A stretch of 64,000 bases of DNA from Anaerolineae bacterium. GTDB taxonomy: Bacteria; Chloroflexota; Anaerolineae; Promineifilales; Promineifilaceae. Every line of letters starts with the position of its first letter. The first letter of the stretch is position 1. The notes beneath the pieces are model-generated. The model saw only the letters and a program-made list of their open reading frames with translations, was not told the origin of the DNA and ran no database searches. Of the stretch, positions 7,922 through 17,398 are shown piece by piece. Made by a program: the position numbers and the translations under genes. The DNA lies in contig JAMLHW010000005.1 in the NCBI GenBank assembly GCA_023954475.1, forward strand, positions 186,001-250,000, written 5' to 3'.

Positions 7922-9418
7922 TCACTGTCGGTCGGGATCGTAGTAAAGTGGATTGCGACAAGGATTAAAGGTGTGCCCTAGAATAACAGTGTAGTTGGTC
8001 GCTGCCGTGGCATCCGGTTCCAATGTTACTGGCTGATTGTGGAAAATCCAGCTCATCAGATCGTCGTACGCACCCTTGAAATTTTCGCCGTGATACGTGA
8101 TCGTTGTACTGATCGGCTTGGTCGTGTCAAGTTGTGTGTAGACAGGTATGAATCCCCACCACGTCAGATTTTCGGCCGCCAGTTGAAAATCTTCCTCGTA
8201 TTCGGCGATCACCTCGACAGTCAATGGCGCACGCGATGACCGTCCCAACGCCGCCGGCGACATCAATTGACCCAATACAGGTGCGGCGTCATCCCAACGC
8301 AACAGCGAAATCCATTTATTCGTCTCCGGCAGCAAATCGCCTGACTCAAGCGCCTGATTGAGCGAAAGATGGCGCAATCCATTCTCGCGAATGGCGCTCG
8401 CATGAGACGCCAGCCGCAACAACGTCGGCAGATCAAAATCGGTTTCTATTTCGTCACGATAAACAGCCCAAAGTGATGGCAGTTCAGCGATCAAGCCTGC
8501 GTCCACGCCATTGCTGAGCATGGCGGAGAGCAGTTGCTGCTGACGACGCGTTCGGTCGGCATCGTTTGTCGAACGGCGCGAGCGTGCATACCAAAGCGCG
8601 AGGTCGCTGTCCATTTCGTGGACGCCGACATCGAGCGTGAAGCGTTCGTAGTTTTCTTCGACCGTCGGATCCATGTCCGGCTCGATCAAGCGCCAATCTT
8701 CGAGCGGACAAGTATTGACAATTTCGACCCCGCCGAGTGTGTCGATGACTTTTTTGAATCCATCAAATCCGAGTCGGGCATAATAGTCGATTTCGATACC
8801 GAGGTTAAAGAGTATCGTGTCTTTGAGCAATTGTGGGCCGCCGCCGGGGTAATTTGCGCCGCCGCCGTGTGGCAACGCCAGATTGATGCGTTCAATTGTC
8901 CAGCCCGGAATGTAGACGTAAAGGTCTCGTGGTACTGAGAGCAACGTCGCTGTCTCGGTTTCGGTGTTTATCGACGCGATGATGATGGTGTCGGTGCGTC
9001 CGCCCTGTTTGTATGCGCCGTCGTTGCCTACCAGAACGATGTTGATGATATTGTCCGGCTTGGAAAATGGCGGGACCGCTGTCGGGATGGGCACGGGCGG
9101 CGTGGGCAAGCTGGGATCGAGTGCGGCAAACGTGCGCGGTGTTGGTGTCGCTGTCGCTGTCGAGTCCGGTGCCGTGGTAGAGACTGGTGTAGCGGTGGGT
9201 GCTAATGTAGGTGTTGCAGTTGGGGGGGCGTCGTCGGCTACGGCTTCGGCCGACTCGGTCTCTGTCACCTGTATTTCAGGCATATCGGTCGCTGTAACGG
9301 TTGGTAGCACGGTAGCCGTTACCGGGTCACTCGGCGGTGTCGCATCCGCAGCGGCAACACAACCGCTGATGATCGCAGCAACGCATACGAGAACAAACAT
9401 TACAAAAAACTGACGCAT
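7922..9418 (-). CDS. LytR-CpsA-Psr (LCP) family lipoprotein
   Basis: A 498-residue exported protein. A signal peptide ends in the lipobox-like IISGC. A Thr/Pro/Ala-rich spacer runs to about residue 115. The LCP catalytic domain follows (about 120-320), with NIVLVGNDG, GRTDTIIIASIN, SVPRDLYVYIPG and WYARSRRSTNDADRTRRQQQ, including the Arg and Asp residues that bind pyrophosphate and lipid. A LytR C-terminal-like region (about 385-480) closes it. LCP enzymes ligate lipid-linked glycopolymers to peptidoglycan or protein. ATG at 9418 gives the cleanest signal peptide; an in-frame ATG at 9442 would add 8 residues, and neither has a good ribosome site. Confidence 0.88.
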   Translation of the reverse strand: MRQFFVMFVLVCVAAIISGCVAAADATPPSDPVTATVLPTVTATDMPEIQVTETESAEAVADDAPPTATPTLAPTATPVSTTAPDSTATATPTPRTFAALDPSLPTPPVPIPTAVPPFSKPDNIINIVLVGNDGAYKQGGRTDTIIIASINTETETATLLSVPRDLYVYIPGWTIERINLALPHGGGANYPGGGPQLLKDTILFNLGIEIDYYARLGFDGFKKVIDTLGGVEIVNTCPLEDWRLIEPDMDPTVEENYERFTLDVGVHEMDSDLALWYARSRRSTNDADRTRRQQQLLSAMLSNGVDAGLIAELPSLWAVYRDEIETDFDLPTLLRLASHASAIRENGLRHLSLNQALESGDLLPETNKWISLLRWDDAAPVLGQLMSPAALGRSSRAPLTVEVIAEYEEDFQLAAENLTWWGFIPVYTQLDTTKPISTTITYHGENFKGAYDDLMSWIFHNQPVTLEPDATAATNYTVILGHTFNPCRNPLYYDPDRQ

Positions 9419-9552
9419 ATTTCGGCCGATACCCTGGACCATTACTCAACACCACAAACACATGATATACACTTGAATTCAGAATAGTACACAATCGTCA
9501 ACAATGCAGCACGCTGATTAGCCGCCGGATACCCCACAATCTGAAACGACAC

Positions 9553-10359
9553 TCATGAAAACCACAATCCCAGGACAACGACAACAAGTCCCCCGAAGAA
9601 CGACGACAGCAGATTAACTACATCATTGTTCATCCAACCCCATCCGCGCAGTGGCGCCATCACACGCCCGTATTTGTGTTGTTTCTCCGTTTCTTTCTGC
9701 TTGACATCATCCCAGTAAATGCGCTGCACCGTTGCGCCGAGCAAACTGTCGCACAAACTGCCCGCCAATCCACCCAAACCACCGGCCATAAACAAAAACC
9801 ACCACCCGTCCGGACCAGTCAACACACCGGCGACAAGCCCGATCAACGCGCCACCGGCAAATGATACCGCTGTACCCAACAGCGAAATGCCGCCGGACGT
9901 GCCGACATCGACAATGCGTCCTGATGTGATTAAACGCGGTGGTTTGCGGCTCAACGTGCCCAATTCAGTAGCCCAGGTATCAGCATTGACCGTCGCCATC
10001 ACACCGATAAACAACCAAAACCAGATAGGCGACGGCCAGACGGCGCTAAACACAGCGATGATCGAACCCAGACCACCGTTGGCAAAAACCTGCATGATGT
10101 CACGGCGTGATCCTTTCTCAAATTTCTCAGCCGCCTGCCGCTTCTGTTCTTCTCGAAAATGGGACAAGGCGCTCGAACTGATGAAAAAGACGCCGAGCAG
10201 GATACCCCACACCCAGCCACCAAAGCCCATCGTCAATGTACCGACAAGCAATGCACCGACAGCACCGGACGAAGAAAGCCAGCCACGCCAGAGTGCCAGC
10301 ATGACAATGACGAGACTGACAACAAAAGCAATGGCGATTTGGTCTACTGCAATTTGCAT
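9553..10359 (-). CDS. DUF92 family membrane protein
   Basis: A 268-residue polytopic protein of the DUF92/TMEM19 family, whose plant and cyanobacterial relatives include phytyl-phosphate kinase VTE6. Recognisable blocks are the N-terminal LTMGFGGWVWGILLGVFFISSS, NGGLGSIIA, TVNADTWATELGTLS (the conserved Asp-Thr-Trp-Ala-Thr-Glu site) and GTSGGISLLGT. About seven hydrophobic spans are visible. The ATG at 10359 is chosen because the segment upstream is charged, partly overlaps an iterated palindrome and looks non-coding. A prenyl-phosphate kinase role is family-level inference. Confidence 0.82.
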   Translation of the reverse strand: MQIAVDQIAIAFVVSLVIVMLALWRGWLSSSGAVGALLVGTLTMGFGGWVWGILLGVFFISSSALSHFREEQKRQAAEKFEKGSRRDIMQVFANGGLGSIIAVFSAVWPSPIWFWLFIGVMATVNADTWATELGTLSRKPPRLITSGRIVDVGTSGGISLLGTAVSFAGGALIGLVAGVLTGPDGWWFLFMAGGLGGLAGSLCDSLLGATVQRIYWDDVKQKETEKQHKYGRVMAPLRGWGWMNNDVVNLLSSFFGGLVVVVLGLWFS

Positions 10360-10676
10360 GTTATGCTCACATTTGATCTGTCGGAGAAGTGTATCAAAGC
10401 GGTAAAAGCATTTCAATTTTCGGCCGATATCTGGCTCCGACATAGTAGCGATCATCGGGCTGGCGTCGCCTGAAAACGTGAAGATCGTTTGGTGTTTTTG
10501 TGAATTCTGTAATATGATCCTCTCCTGTTGCTTGTGTAAACTATACTAAGTGAGAAAAGAAACAAGCGCGATTGTCATTTCGGCCGAAACAGGCACAAAT
10601 CCGTCTGCAATCCGGCCCGTCACAATGCGCAGTTTGCATCGTAACCAACAATTCAGCCAGATGGAGCATGGCGATC
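10360..10676. other. Divergent spacer between DUF92 and gdhA
   Basis: This 317-bp spacer separates divergent genes and must hold promoters for both. It contains two iterated palindromes, at about 10419 and 10579. TATACTA at 10541 is a possible -10 element for gdhA. Nothing else is recognisable. Confidence 0.4.
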
Positions 10677-11951
10677 ATGAAATCGATGACCAGAACCGAC
10701 ATTAGAGAAAACCTCAACCCGTTTGCCATTGCGCAAGCCCAGCTAGACGAAGCCGCTGCAGAATTGCGTCTTGATCCTGACATGCACGCTTTTCTGCGCG
10801 AACCCATGCGCGAGTTCCATTTCACCATTCCCGTGCGCATGGACGACGGCAGCACCCGCGTCTTTCGCGGCTTTCGCGTACAATACAATGATGCACGTGG
10901 CCCCGCCAAAGGCGGCATCCGCTTCCATCCCGATGAAACCATCGATACCGTGCGCGCACTGGCCGCATGGATGACATGGAAAACCGCCGTGGCCGATATT
11001 CCGCTGGGTGGCGCAAAAGGTGGCGTCATCTGCAATCCGCGCACATTGTCACGCAACGAGCTTGAACGCCTGAGTCGCGGCTATATGCGTGCGGTAGCCC
11101 GCATTGTCGGCGTCTCCCAGGATGTGCCGGCACCCGATGTCAACACCAATCCACAAATCATGGCGTGGATGATCGACGAATACGAAACGCTGATGGGATT
11201 TCGTGAACCCGGCGTCATTACCGGCAAGCCGGTTCCGTTAGGCGGATCTGCAGGCCGCACACCGGCGACAGCAATGGGCGGCATCTATGCCATCCGCGAA
11301 GCTGCCAATATGCTAGACATGAATCTGGAAGGCGCAACCTGCGCTGTCCAGGGCTTTGGTAACGTCGGATCATATGCGGTGAAACTGGCTGCCGAGATTC
11401 TGGGCATGACTGTGATCGCCGTCAGTGACGAATTTGGCGGCATTGAGAAACGCAGCGGCATCGATTATCATGAATTAAGCCAACATCAGCGCCGTACCGG
11501 CGGCATTGCCGGCTTCCCCGGTTCACATCCGATCAACAACGACGATTTACTGACGTTGGATGTCGATGTGTTGATTCCGGCAGCTATCGAAAATCAGATA
11601 ACTTCGGCCAACGCCGCCCAAATTCGCGCCAAAATCGTCGCTGAAATGGCTAACGGCCCGACGACGCCGGAAGCGGATACGATTATGGGCGAGAATGGCA
11701 TCTTCATCATACCCGATTTCCTGTGCAACGCTGGTGGTGTGATCGTTTCGTACTTCGAGATGGTGCAAAATAGCTACCAATTCTACTGGTCTGAATATCA
11801 CGTCAATGAAGAATTGGATCGCAAAATGACCGCGGCGTTTGATGCGGTGTACAAGATGTATTCACAGCGCGGTGTTTCCATGCGTGTTGCGGCGTATTTG
11901 GTCGCTGTACAGCGTGTAGCGGAGGCAGTTCGCTTGCGTGGTTGGGTATAA
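10677..11951 (+). CDS. gdhA: Glutamate dehydrogenase (Glu/Leu/Phe/Val family)
   Basis: A 424-residue enzyme interconverting glutamate and 2-oxoglutarate plus ammonia. The N-terminal domain has GPAKGGIRFHP and the catalytic-Lys motif PLGGAKGGVICNP. TGKPVPLGGSAGR precedes the dinucleotide fold with VQGFGNVG. The region near residue 340 (AEMANGPTTPEAD) and PDFLCNAGGV are also family signatures. The start at 10677 places GGAG 10 nt upstream; the ATG at 10668 would sit one base from it. Length matches the usual 415-430. NAD versus NADP preference is not decidable by eye. A terminator follows at 12014. Confidence 0.95.
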   Translation: MKSMTRTDIRENLNPFAIAQAQLDEAAAELRLDPDMHAFLREPMREFHFTIPVRMDDGSTRVFRGFRVQYNDARGPAKGGIRFHPDETIDTVRALAAWMTWKTAVADIPLGGAKGGVICNPRTLSRNELERLSRGYMRAVARIVGVSQDVPAPDVNTNPQIMAWMIDEYETLMGFREPGVITGKPVPLGGSAGRTPATAMGGIYAIREAANMLDMNLEGATCAVQGFGNVGSYAVKLAAEILGMTVIAVSDEFGGIEKRSGIDYHELSQHQRRTGGIAGFPGSHPINNDDLLTLDVDVLIPAAIENQITSANAAQIRAKIVAEMANGPTTPEADTIMGENGIFIIPDFLCNAGGVIVSYFEMVQNSYQFYWSEYHVNEELDRKMTAAFDAVYKMYSQRGVSMRVAAYLVAVQRVAEAVRLRGWV

Positions 11952-12013
11952 GTGACGGGATAACAGGTGTATTTCGGCCGAAAATCCCGAAGCACAATAA
12001 TCAATATTGAAAT

Positions 12014-12048
12014 CACAAGGCCCGTACCATCCAGGAGCGGGCCTTGTG
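12014..12048 (+). terminator. Hairpin terminator after gdhA
   Basis: An 11-bp perfect stem, CACAAGGCCCG at 12014-12024 and CGGGCCTTGTG at 12038-12048, with a 13-nt loop. It lies 62 bp after the gdhA stop. The following T-run is poor (TCTGATT), so it may work as a factor-assisted or weak terminator. Confidence 0.65.
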
Positions 12049-12182
12049 TCTGATTGACGACAACAGCATCAAAGTTGCAACGTTTGCGTGGGTAAAGGGT
12101 TGTATCAGATAGGCGCATCAACTGCGCCGGAACACCATTACAGACCCATCACCAATAACGAGACGAGGATGATCGATCACCT

Positions 12183-12872
12183 ATGTCCATTGTAATTGCC
12201 ATTGCCACTGCGGTCGCCGTCGGCTATTTCATCGGTGCGATTCCGTTTGGCTTCATCTATCTGAAATTGTTCAAAAACATCGATGTACGCAAAGTCGAAA
12301 GCGGACGCACTGGCGGCACGAATTCCTTCCGTGCCGGTGGCGCCTGGATCGGTCTGTTGACTGGGGCGAGCGATATTCTCAAAGGGGGCGTCGTTATCTG
12401 GGTGTTGCAGGCACTGTTGCGCGATCAGGTAGCGGCCGAAACATTACCATGGATGCTGGCATTGGGCGGCATTTGCGCCGTCATCGGCCACAACTGGCCC
12501 GTCTACACCGGCTTTCGCGGCGGTGCGGGCACATCACCCAACGTAGGTTGGTCGACGGCCCTGTGGTTTCCAATGCTGCTAATCAACCTGCTCATCGGCA
12601 CGATTATATTCATCACGATAGGCATCGCGTCGATCATCTCGCTCGTCGCTGCGGCTATTGTGCCGACCACGTTTTTGATTTTGAAGCTGACCGGCGTGAC
12701 CGGTTTCGATACCTGGGCGTATGTTATCGGCGGTGTGATAACCGCTGTGATCATCGCCTGGTCACTGCGCCCCAACATTCAGCGGTTGCTGCAGGGCACA
12801 GAACGCATCGTTGGGCCGCGCGCCAAGCGCATCGAAGCGCGCCAGGCAGCGAACGACCATTCCAGCGCATAA
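12183..12872 (+). CDS. plsY: Glycerol-3-phosphate acyltransferase PlsY
   Basis: A 229-residue membrane enzyme moving an acyl group from acyl-phosphate to sn-1 of glycerol 3-phosphate, the first step of phospholipid synthesis. Hallmarks are FIGAIPFGFI near residue 15, SGRTGGTNSFRAGG near 40, ILKGG near 63, and the loop AVIGHNWPVYTGFRGGAG near 99. It is somewhat longer than the usual ~200 residues because of an Arg-rich cytoplasmic tail. GACGAGGATG lies about 10-15 nt before the ATG. It converges with the next gene across a hairpin at 12876. Confidence 0.93.
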   Translation: MSIVIAIATAVAVGYFIGAIPFGFIYLKLFKNIDVRKVESGRTGGTNSFRAGGAWIGLLTGASDILKGGVVIWVLQALLRDQVAAETLPWMLALGGICAVIGHNWPVYTGFRGGAGTSPNVGWSTALWFPMLLINLLIGTIIFITIGIASIISLVAAAIVPTTFLILKLTGVTGFDTWAYVIGGVITAVIIAWSLRPNIQRLLQGTERIVGPRAKRIEARQAANDHSSA

Positions 12873-12875
12873 GAG

Positions 12876-12908
12876 GAGTTGCCAACTTTCCCAAAAAGTT
12901 GGCAACTC
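12876..12908. terminator. Bidirectional terminator between plsY and the binding-protein gene
   Basis: A perfect 14-bp stem, GAGTTGCCAACTTT at 12876-12889 and AAAGTTGGCAACTC at 12895-12908, with a 5-nt loop, sits between convergent genes (stops at 12872 and 12917). It could terminate both transcripts although no long T-run follows. Confidence 0.75.
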
Positions 12909-12916
12909 TATGAACC

Positions 12917-15310
12917 TCATTGCTTGGTCAGCAGTTCGTAGTGCAAAAAGCCCATTGCATCCGTTTTGACATTGTCAATGGTGGGTAATGACAAGGCACT
13001 GCGTGCTGCCTGTGTCAGGTCGAGTGTGGGATAATCGACAGCCCATTGGCGTTGCATGGCAGCATAGGCCTGATCCCGTTCGGCCGAATCAGTCGCCGTC
13101 ACCACCGCTTCATAGGCTGCATCCATCGCCTCGCTTTCATAGTTGATGCACAAAAACGAATCCGTCATAAAATAGTACATCCAACTCATCGGCTCCAGAT
13201 AACGCGGCGGCAAACCCGGTGTCGGCCACCCGACCAGAAACGTCGGATAATTGCAACTTTCACCACCAATATTTCCCTGGAATTGATCCCATCCTGCACT
13301 GAGCAAACTCACTTCAATCAATCCCGTTTCCTCGAGTTGACGCTTGATTTCCCGTGCATACTCCGCTTCTGCAAACGAATAACGCCCATCATCGACAAAC
13401 CACATTTCCATTGCCAGCTTGTTGCCGGCGTTGTAACCGACTTGCGTTAGCAGATTGACCGCCTGTGTCAAATCCCGCTGCGGTTCCACAGCAATTTGCC
13501 CTGGTACAGAATTAGGCACGGGACTGAACAAACCGGCTCGTTCGCCACCGAAAATCGTCGCCAGTACATCCCGATCCAGCGCGTACGCAACCGCTTGCCG
13601 CACCAATGCGTTGTCCCAGGGCGGTTGACTCTGATCAAAAACAAGATGACTCTTGAATGAATACGCTGCCGGCCAGGCGCGAATACCATTACGGCCTGTC
13701 AACTCGTCGACATCGGGTTGCCCTACACCCAACCACGCCACGTCAATTGCATCGTTGAGCAGCGAATTGCGCATGGTAGCCACATCCGGGTAAAAACGCA
13801 CCTGAATGCTATTGAAAGCTGGTGGTGTGCCCGGCCAGGTCGGATTGGCATTCAAATCAACTGAAATTCCGGCTTCGTAACCCACCACTTCATAGGGGCC
13901 AATACTCTTGCAATTGGTCAGCGGATCAAAAACAGGCAATTCGCAACTCGGCGCCGTCACAAAGTAGGGTGGCGTGGCGATTAGGCTTGGGAAAAACGCC
14001 GTCGGCTCTTGCAAGATAAACTTGACTGTATTTGGTCCGGTAACCTGTACGGCATCGAAATCGGCATACGAGTCTGCGTTACTGTCCTTAAGGAAATTGT
14101 TGACGTGCCACGTCCAGGGTGCAACGCCCTGTACATTCGCTTGCACAATGCGATCCATCGACGTTTTTACAGCTTGCGGGGTGAGCGGTGTGCCATCGGG
14201 AAATGTGACGCCTTCCCGCAGTGTAAACTCGTACTCCAGGCCATCTTCCGACACCGTGTAACCAGTTACCAACACGGGAACGAGGTTGTTGTCGGCATCA
14301 TACATCAACAAGCCGCCCATTGTGTTGACGAGCAATTCCCAACGCAAAATATCGGGGATTGCGGCTGTGTCAAAGGTGTCGACTGCACCCACAACGCCGA
14401 TGACAATTTGGTCATCCGGTGTTCCGACGCGCGACTCACCAGCGGCAATTGTCGCCTGCGTTACAAAATAGTCGCGGGCCAACGTCGTCACAGCACCAGT
14501 AGCCTTGATTTGATTGAGGGTCGTATCGAACAGTTCAAGTAAAACGGGATTATCCTCAGCGACGGCAATACCGTAGTTGTCAGTCGTCAGCCAGGCTTCA
14601 CGTCCTGTGCCACCAACGATTTGGATTTGCTGATAGTAACGCTGGGTAAATGCACCGGCGTCGTAATGGTTCAGCACAACGGCGCGGACTTGTTCATCGA
14701 CAAGGGCTTGCAGTGCGGTTGGTACGTCGGGGAACTGTACGATTTGTTCATCCGGATGGTTAAGTACGTTGCGAGCGGTTGCTTCACTGGTTGTGAAAGC
14801 AACGACGCCCAACGGCATGTCGGGACGCAGTGCTGACGCTGTTGTAATTTCGCGTTCGTCAGCCAGCACGACAAGTACCTGGCCGATTTGCAAGTAGGGT
14901 GTGGTGTAACTGATGCCCGGCTCCGGCTCTTCGGGGATGATGATGGCGGCAATGGAGGCGTCGAATTGACCATCGCGCACGCTGTCGAGCATACCATCGA
15001 AGCGGGTAACGACGAATTCGTACTCGATACCGGTTTCGGCCGAAATAGCATCCATCATCGCCGCATCAAAACCAACCACATTGCCAAAGTCATCAAAATC
15101 AGCAAAAACGCCGCTGCGATCAGGTGCATCGGTTGCGACGGTGATAAACGTGATCTGATCGGCCGATTGTGGACGCACACGTGTCGGAGTGGGCAGCGGC
15201 GTCGCTGTCGGTGGAATCGAAGTCGGCTCGGCAACGTCCGGTTCGCTACCACACGCCACTGCGCTTAACAATAGTCCAATAATCAATAAGTAAAATCCAA
15301 TCTTGCGCAT
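12917..15310 (-). CDS. Two-domain ABC solute-binding lipoprotein (SBP_bac_3 + SBP_bac_5 fusion)
   Basis: A 797-residue lipoprotein. The signal peptide ends LLSAVACG, followed by a Pro/Thr spacer (about 25-45). Residues about 50-290 resemble amino-acid-binding proteins: VGFDAAMMDAISAETGIEYEFV, then FDASIAAIIIPEEPE and the end of a cluster-3 domain. From about 310 a second, full-length peptide/nickel-binding (DppA/OppA, cluster 5) domain begins: LRWELLVNTMGGLLMYDADN, EFTLREGVTFPDGTPLT, VRQAVAYALDRDVL and the C-terminal LDLTQAARSALS. Fusion of the two unrelated binding folds is unusual. No permease or ATPase gene is adjacent. ATG at 15310 has an AGAGA site. Ligands are unknown. Confidence 0.85.
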   Translation of the reverse strand: MRKIGFYLLIIGLLLSAVACGSEPDVAEPTSIPPTATPLPTPTRVRPQSADQITFITVATDAPDRSGVFADFDDFGNVVGFDAAMMDAISAETGIEYEFVVTRFDGMLDSVRDGQFDASIAAIIIPEEPEPGISYTTPYLQIGQVLVVLADEREITTASALRPDMPLGVVAFTTSEATARNVLNHPDEQIVQFPDVPTALQALVDEQVRAVVLNHYDAGAFTQRYYQQIQIVGGTGREAWLTTDNYGIAVAEDNPVLLELFDTTLNQIKATGAVTTLARDYFVTQATIAAGESRVGTPDDQIVIGVVGAVDTFDTAAIPDILRWELLVNTMGGLLMYDADNNLVPVLVTGYTVSEDGLEYEFTLREGVTFPDGTPLTPQAVKTSMDRIVQANVQGVAPWTWHVNNFLKDSNADSYADFDAVQVTGPNTVKFILQEPTAFFPSLIATPPYFVTAPSCELPVFDPLTNCKSIGPYEVVGYEAGISVDLNANPTWPGTPPAFNSIQVRFYPDVATMRNSLLNDAIDVAWLGVGQPDVDELTGRNGIRAWPAAYSFKSHLVFDQSQPPWDNALVRQAVAYALDRDVLATIFGGERAGLFSPVPNSVPGQIAVEPQRDLTQAVNLLTQVGYNAGNKLAMEMWFVDDGRYSFAEAEYAREIKRQLEETGLIEVSLLSAGWDQFQGNIGGESCNYPTFLVGWPTPGLPPRYLEPMSWMYYFMTDSFLCINYESEAMDAAYEAVVTATDSAERDQAYAAMQRQWAVDYPTLDLTQAARSALSLPTIDNVKTDAMGFLHYELLTKQ

Positions 15311-15421
15311 AATTATTTCTCTGGCTGTGCTGTGATGGCGACAACCAACGCGGCAGTATAACAATGGCGTTGACAAGCTACAAGCTGCAATGGCGGTTTG
15401 TGAATTGTGGCTGTGTGGCGC

Positions 15422-17398
15422 TCAGCTCAACGGAACAACAGTGCCCATTGCGCTGACGTCGTAACCGGGCAGTTGCCCGACGGCGTGGCGGAAGTCAGCG
15501 TCAGCTAACACATCGAACAGTGGCGCGAGTAGATCAGAATGGGCGTATGCGGCGGCAATGACGAGATCGTAGCGTTCCTCAAAAAGCGGCACAAAATCGA
15601 GATCGAGTGCCTGCGCTGCGGCAGCGATTCCCAGCCCGCAATCGGCGCGACCCGATGCAACAGCGGCTGCTACGGCGAGATGGGTATATTCTTCCTGTTC
15701 GTAACCGCTAATCGTTTCGGCCGAAATGCCGTCCTTCTCCAACTCATAATCGAGTAAGACGCGTGTGCCTGCGCCACGCTGACGGTTGACAAAACGCACA
15801 TCAGGCCGCACCAGATCTGATAGCGACATGATGCGCTTGGGATTGTTGGAGCGGATGATAAGCCCTTGCTGTCGGCCGACCAGCGTCACGAGTTGTACCG
15901 GTGTATCGGGCAAATAACGCGGCAGATAGCTGGTGTTGTATGTGCCGGTTTCGGGATCGAGCAGGTGTGAACCCGCAAAATGGGCATGACCGCGCCGCAG
16001 CGCCACCAACCCGCCGAGGCTGCCGACGTTGGCAGAAGTCAGGCGGCGATTGCGCTGCGCCAGGAATTGCGCCAGCAGATCGAGGGTCATGTCGTGGGAC
16101 CCCACGGCGAAAATGGTGCGATCAATTTCGGCCGAATCCCGCAACAGATTCACCCGAACCGCCGCACCCGCCGGATGGCCTTGCGCACCACGCGGCACAA
16201 TGACGATGCCGTCCGCCCGTACTAACGACGATATGACGCCCGCGCCCCTCTGCAACGGCGCAGCCAATACGCGGTCGCCCACGCGCCCGACAGCGACACG
16301 CACATAATCATCGTCACCGCTCGGCGAAGCCAGCTTGCGCGTCAAAGTCGCCTCAATTGTCTGCGGTTGGTCAATAGCTTTGCCCAACCAACGGTGCAAC
16401 AGCGGCTTGACAAAAATCTCACCAGTCATCGCAGCCGACACCGGGTATCCGGGTACACCGATGATGGGGACGAACGGCGAAAGGCTGATGGCTGATAGCT
16501 GATGGCTGATGAGACCGAGGATAACGGGATGGCCGGGGCGGACAGCGACGCCGTGGACAAGGAGGTCGCCGAGTTCCCGGATGATCTCGGCCGAAAAATC
16601 TTCTGAACCGGCCGATGAACCCGCGTTCAACAAGATCAAATCGTGCTCTTGCGCCGCTTCGAGTACGCGAGCACGGATGGCCTCCCGGTTATCGGGCGTG
16701 ATGGGAAACCGCGTCGGCTCACCACCCCAGTCGCGCACCTGCGCCGCCAGCACGAGCGCATTGTATTCGATGATGTCACCCGCTGCGACCGGTGCGCCGA
16801 TTGGTTTGAGTTCACTGCCGGTAGGCAAAATGGCGACGCGGGGTCGTCGCGCAACGCTGACTGTGTCGTGGCCGCAGCCGGCAATGGCTCCCAGGTCAAC
16901 TGGACGTAGAGTGTGACCAGTGGGCAGCACGAGTTCACCGGCAACCATATCTTCACCGAGGGCGCGGACGTGTTTCCACGGCGGGACGGCGGCACGGATG
17001 CGAATGGCGTGGGGTGCGCGAACTTCGGCCGAAAGTCGTCCTTTTGCGTCCAGCGGCTCTGTCTGCTCGATCATGATCACGGCATTGGCCCACGCCGGAA
17101 GGGCATCGCCGGTATTGACATACTGCGCCTGCTCGCCGACTTGCAGAGAGATCGGTGCGGTCAGGCTTGCGCCGTCGGTATCACGAGCACGAACAGCAAA
17201 GCCATCCATGGCTGATGCGTGGTAATGGGGCGAAGACAGCCGCGCCCAAACTGGTTCAGCCAATACGCGTCCGAGTGCGTTCTCGTCGAGTGGGATCGTT
17301 TCGCTGCCGAGAATATGGTCCAATTCGGCCGATTGCAACGCTTGCTCAAAACGCGTCTGTGCTGCGGATAACGGAATATCATGCAAGTAAAAACTCAT
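15422..17398 (-). CDS. moeA: MoeA-type molybdopterin molybdenumtransferase with C-terminal PBP-like domain
   Basis: A 658-residue two-part protein. Residues 1 to about 400 are MoeA: PHYHASAMDGFAVRA near 45, PTGSELKP near 185, LNAGSSAGSEDFS near 255 and GVPGYPVSAAMTGE near 320. MoeA inserts molybdate (or tungstate) into adenylylated molybdopterin. Residues about 430-650 match the PBP-like molybdate-binding-type domain: VGSHDMTLDLLAQF, SLGGLVALRRGHAHFAGSHL, FVNRQRGAGTRVLLDYEL and RADCGLGIAAAA. Such fusions are known in archaea and some bacteria. Its ATG overlaps the stop of the second moeA as ATGA. A 7-bp repeat array at 16483-16510 is read as SHQLSAIS inside the MoeA part. Confidence 0.9.
   Translation of the reverse strand: MSFYLHDIPLSAAQTRFEQALQSAELDHILGSETIPLDENALGRVLAEPVWARLSSPHYHASAMDGFAVRARDTDGASLTAPISLQVGEQAQYVNTGDALPAWANAVIMIEQTEPLDAKGRLSAEVRAPHAIRIRAAVPPWKHVRALGEDMVAGELVLPTGHTLRPVDLGAIAGCGHDTVSVARRPRVAILPTGSELKPIGAPVAAGDIIEYNALVLAAQVRDWGGEPTRFPITPDNREAIRARVLEAAQEHDLILLNAGSSAGSEDFSAEIIRELGDLLVHGVAVRPGHPVILGLISHQLSAISLSPFVPIIGVPGYPVSAAMTGEIFVKPLLHRWLGKAIDQPQTIEATLTRKLASPSGDDDYVRVAVGRVGDRVLAAPLQRGAGVISSLVRADGIVIVPRGAQGHPAGAAVRVNLLRDSAEIDRTIFAVGSHDMTLDLLAQFLAQRNRRLTSANVGSLGGLVALRRGHAHFAGSHLLDPETGTYNTSYLPRYLPDTPVQLVTLVGRQQGLIIRSNNPKRIMSLSDLVRPDVRFVNRQRGAGTRVLLDYELEKDGISAETISGYEQEEYTHLAVAAAVASGRADCGLGIAAAAQALDLDFVPLFEERYDLVIAAAYAHSDLLAPLFDVLADADFRHAVGQLPGYDVSAMGTVVPLS
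16483..16510. repeat. Heptamer repeat inside moeA
   Basis: Four tandem 7-mers, GGCTGAT GGCTGAT AGCTGAT GGCTGAT, lie at 16483-16510 inside the coding region of the longer moeA gene. The same heptamer family (AGCTATC, AGCCATC, AGCTTTT) occurs at gene junctions near 50027, 52164 and 55407. The frame stays open because 28 bp here replaces or extends a loop just before GVPGYPVS. Confidence 0.85.
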
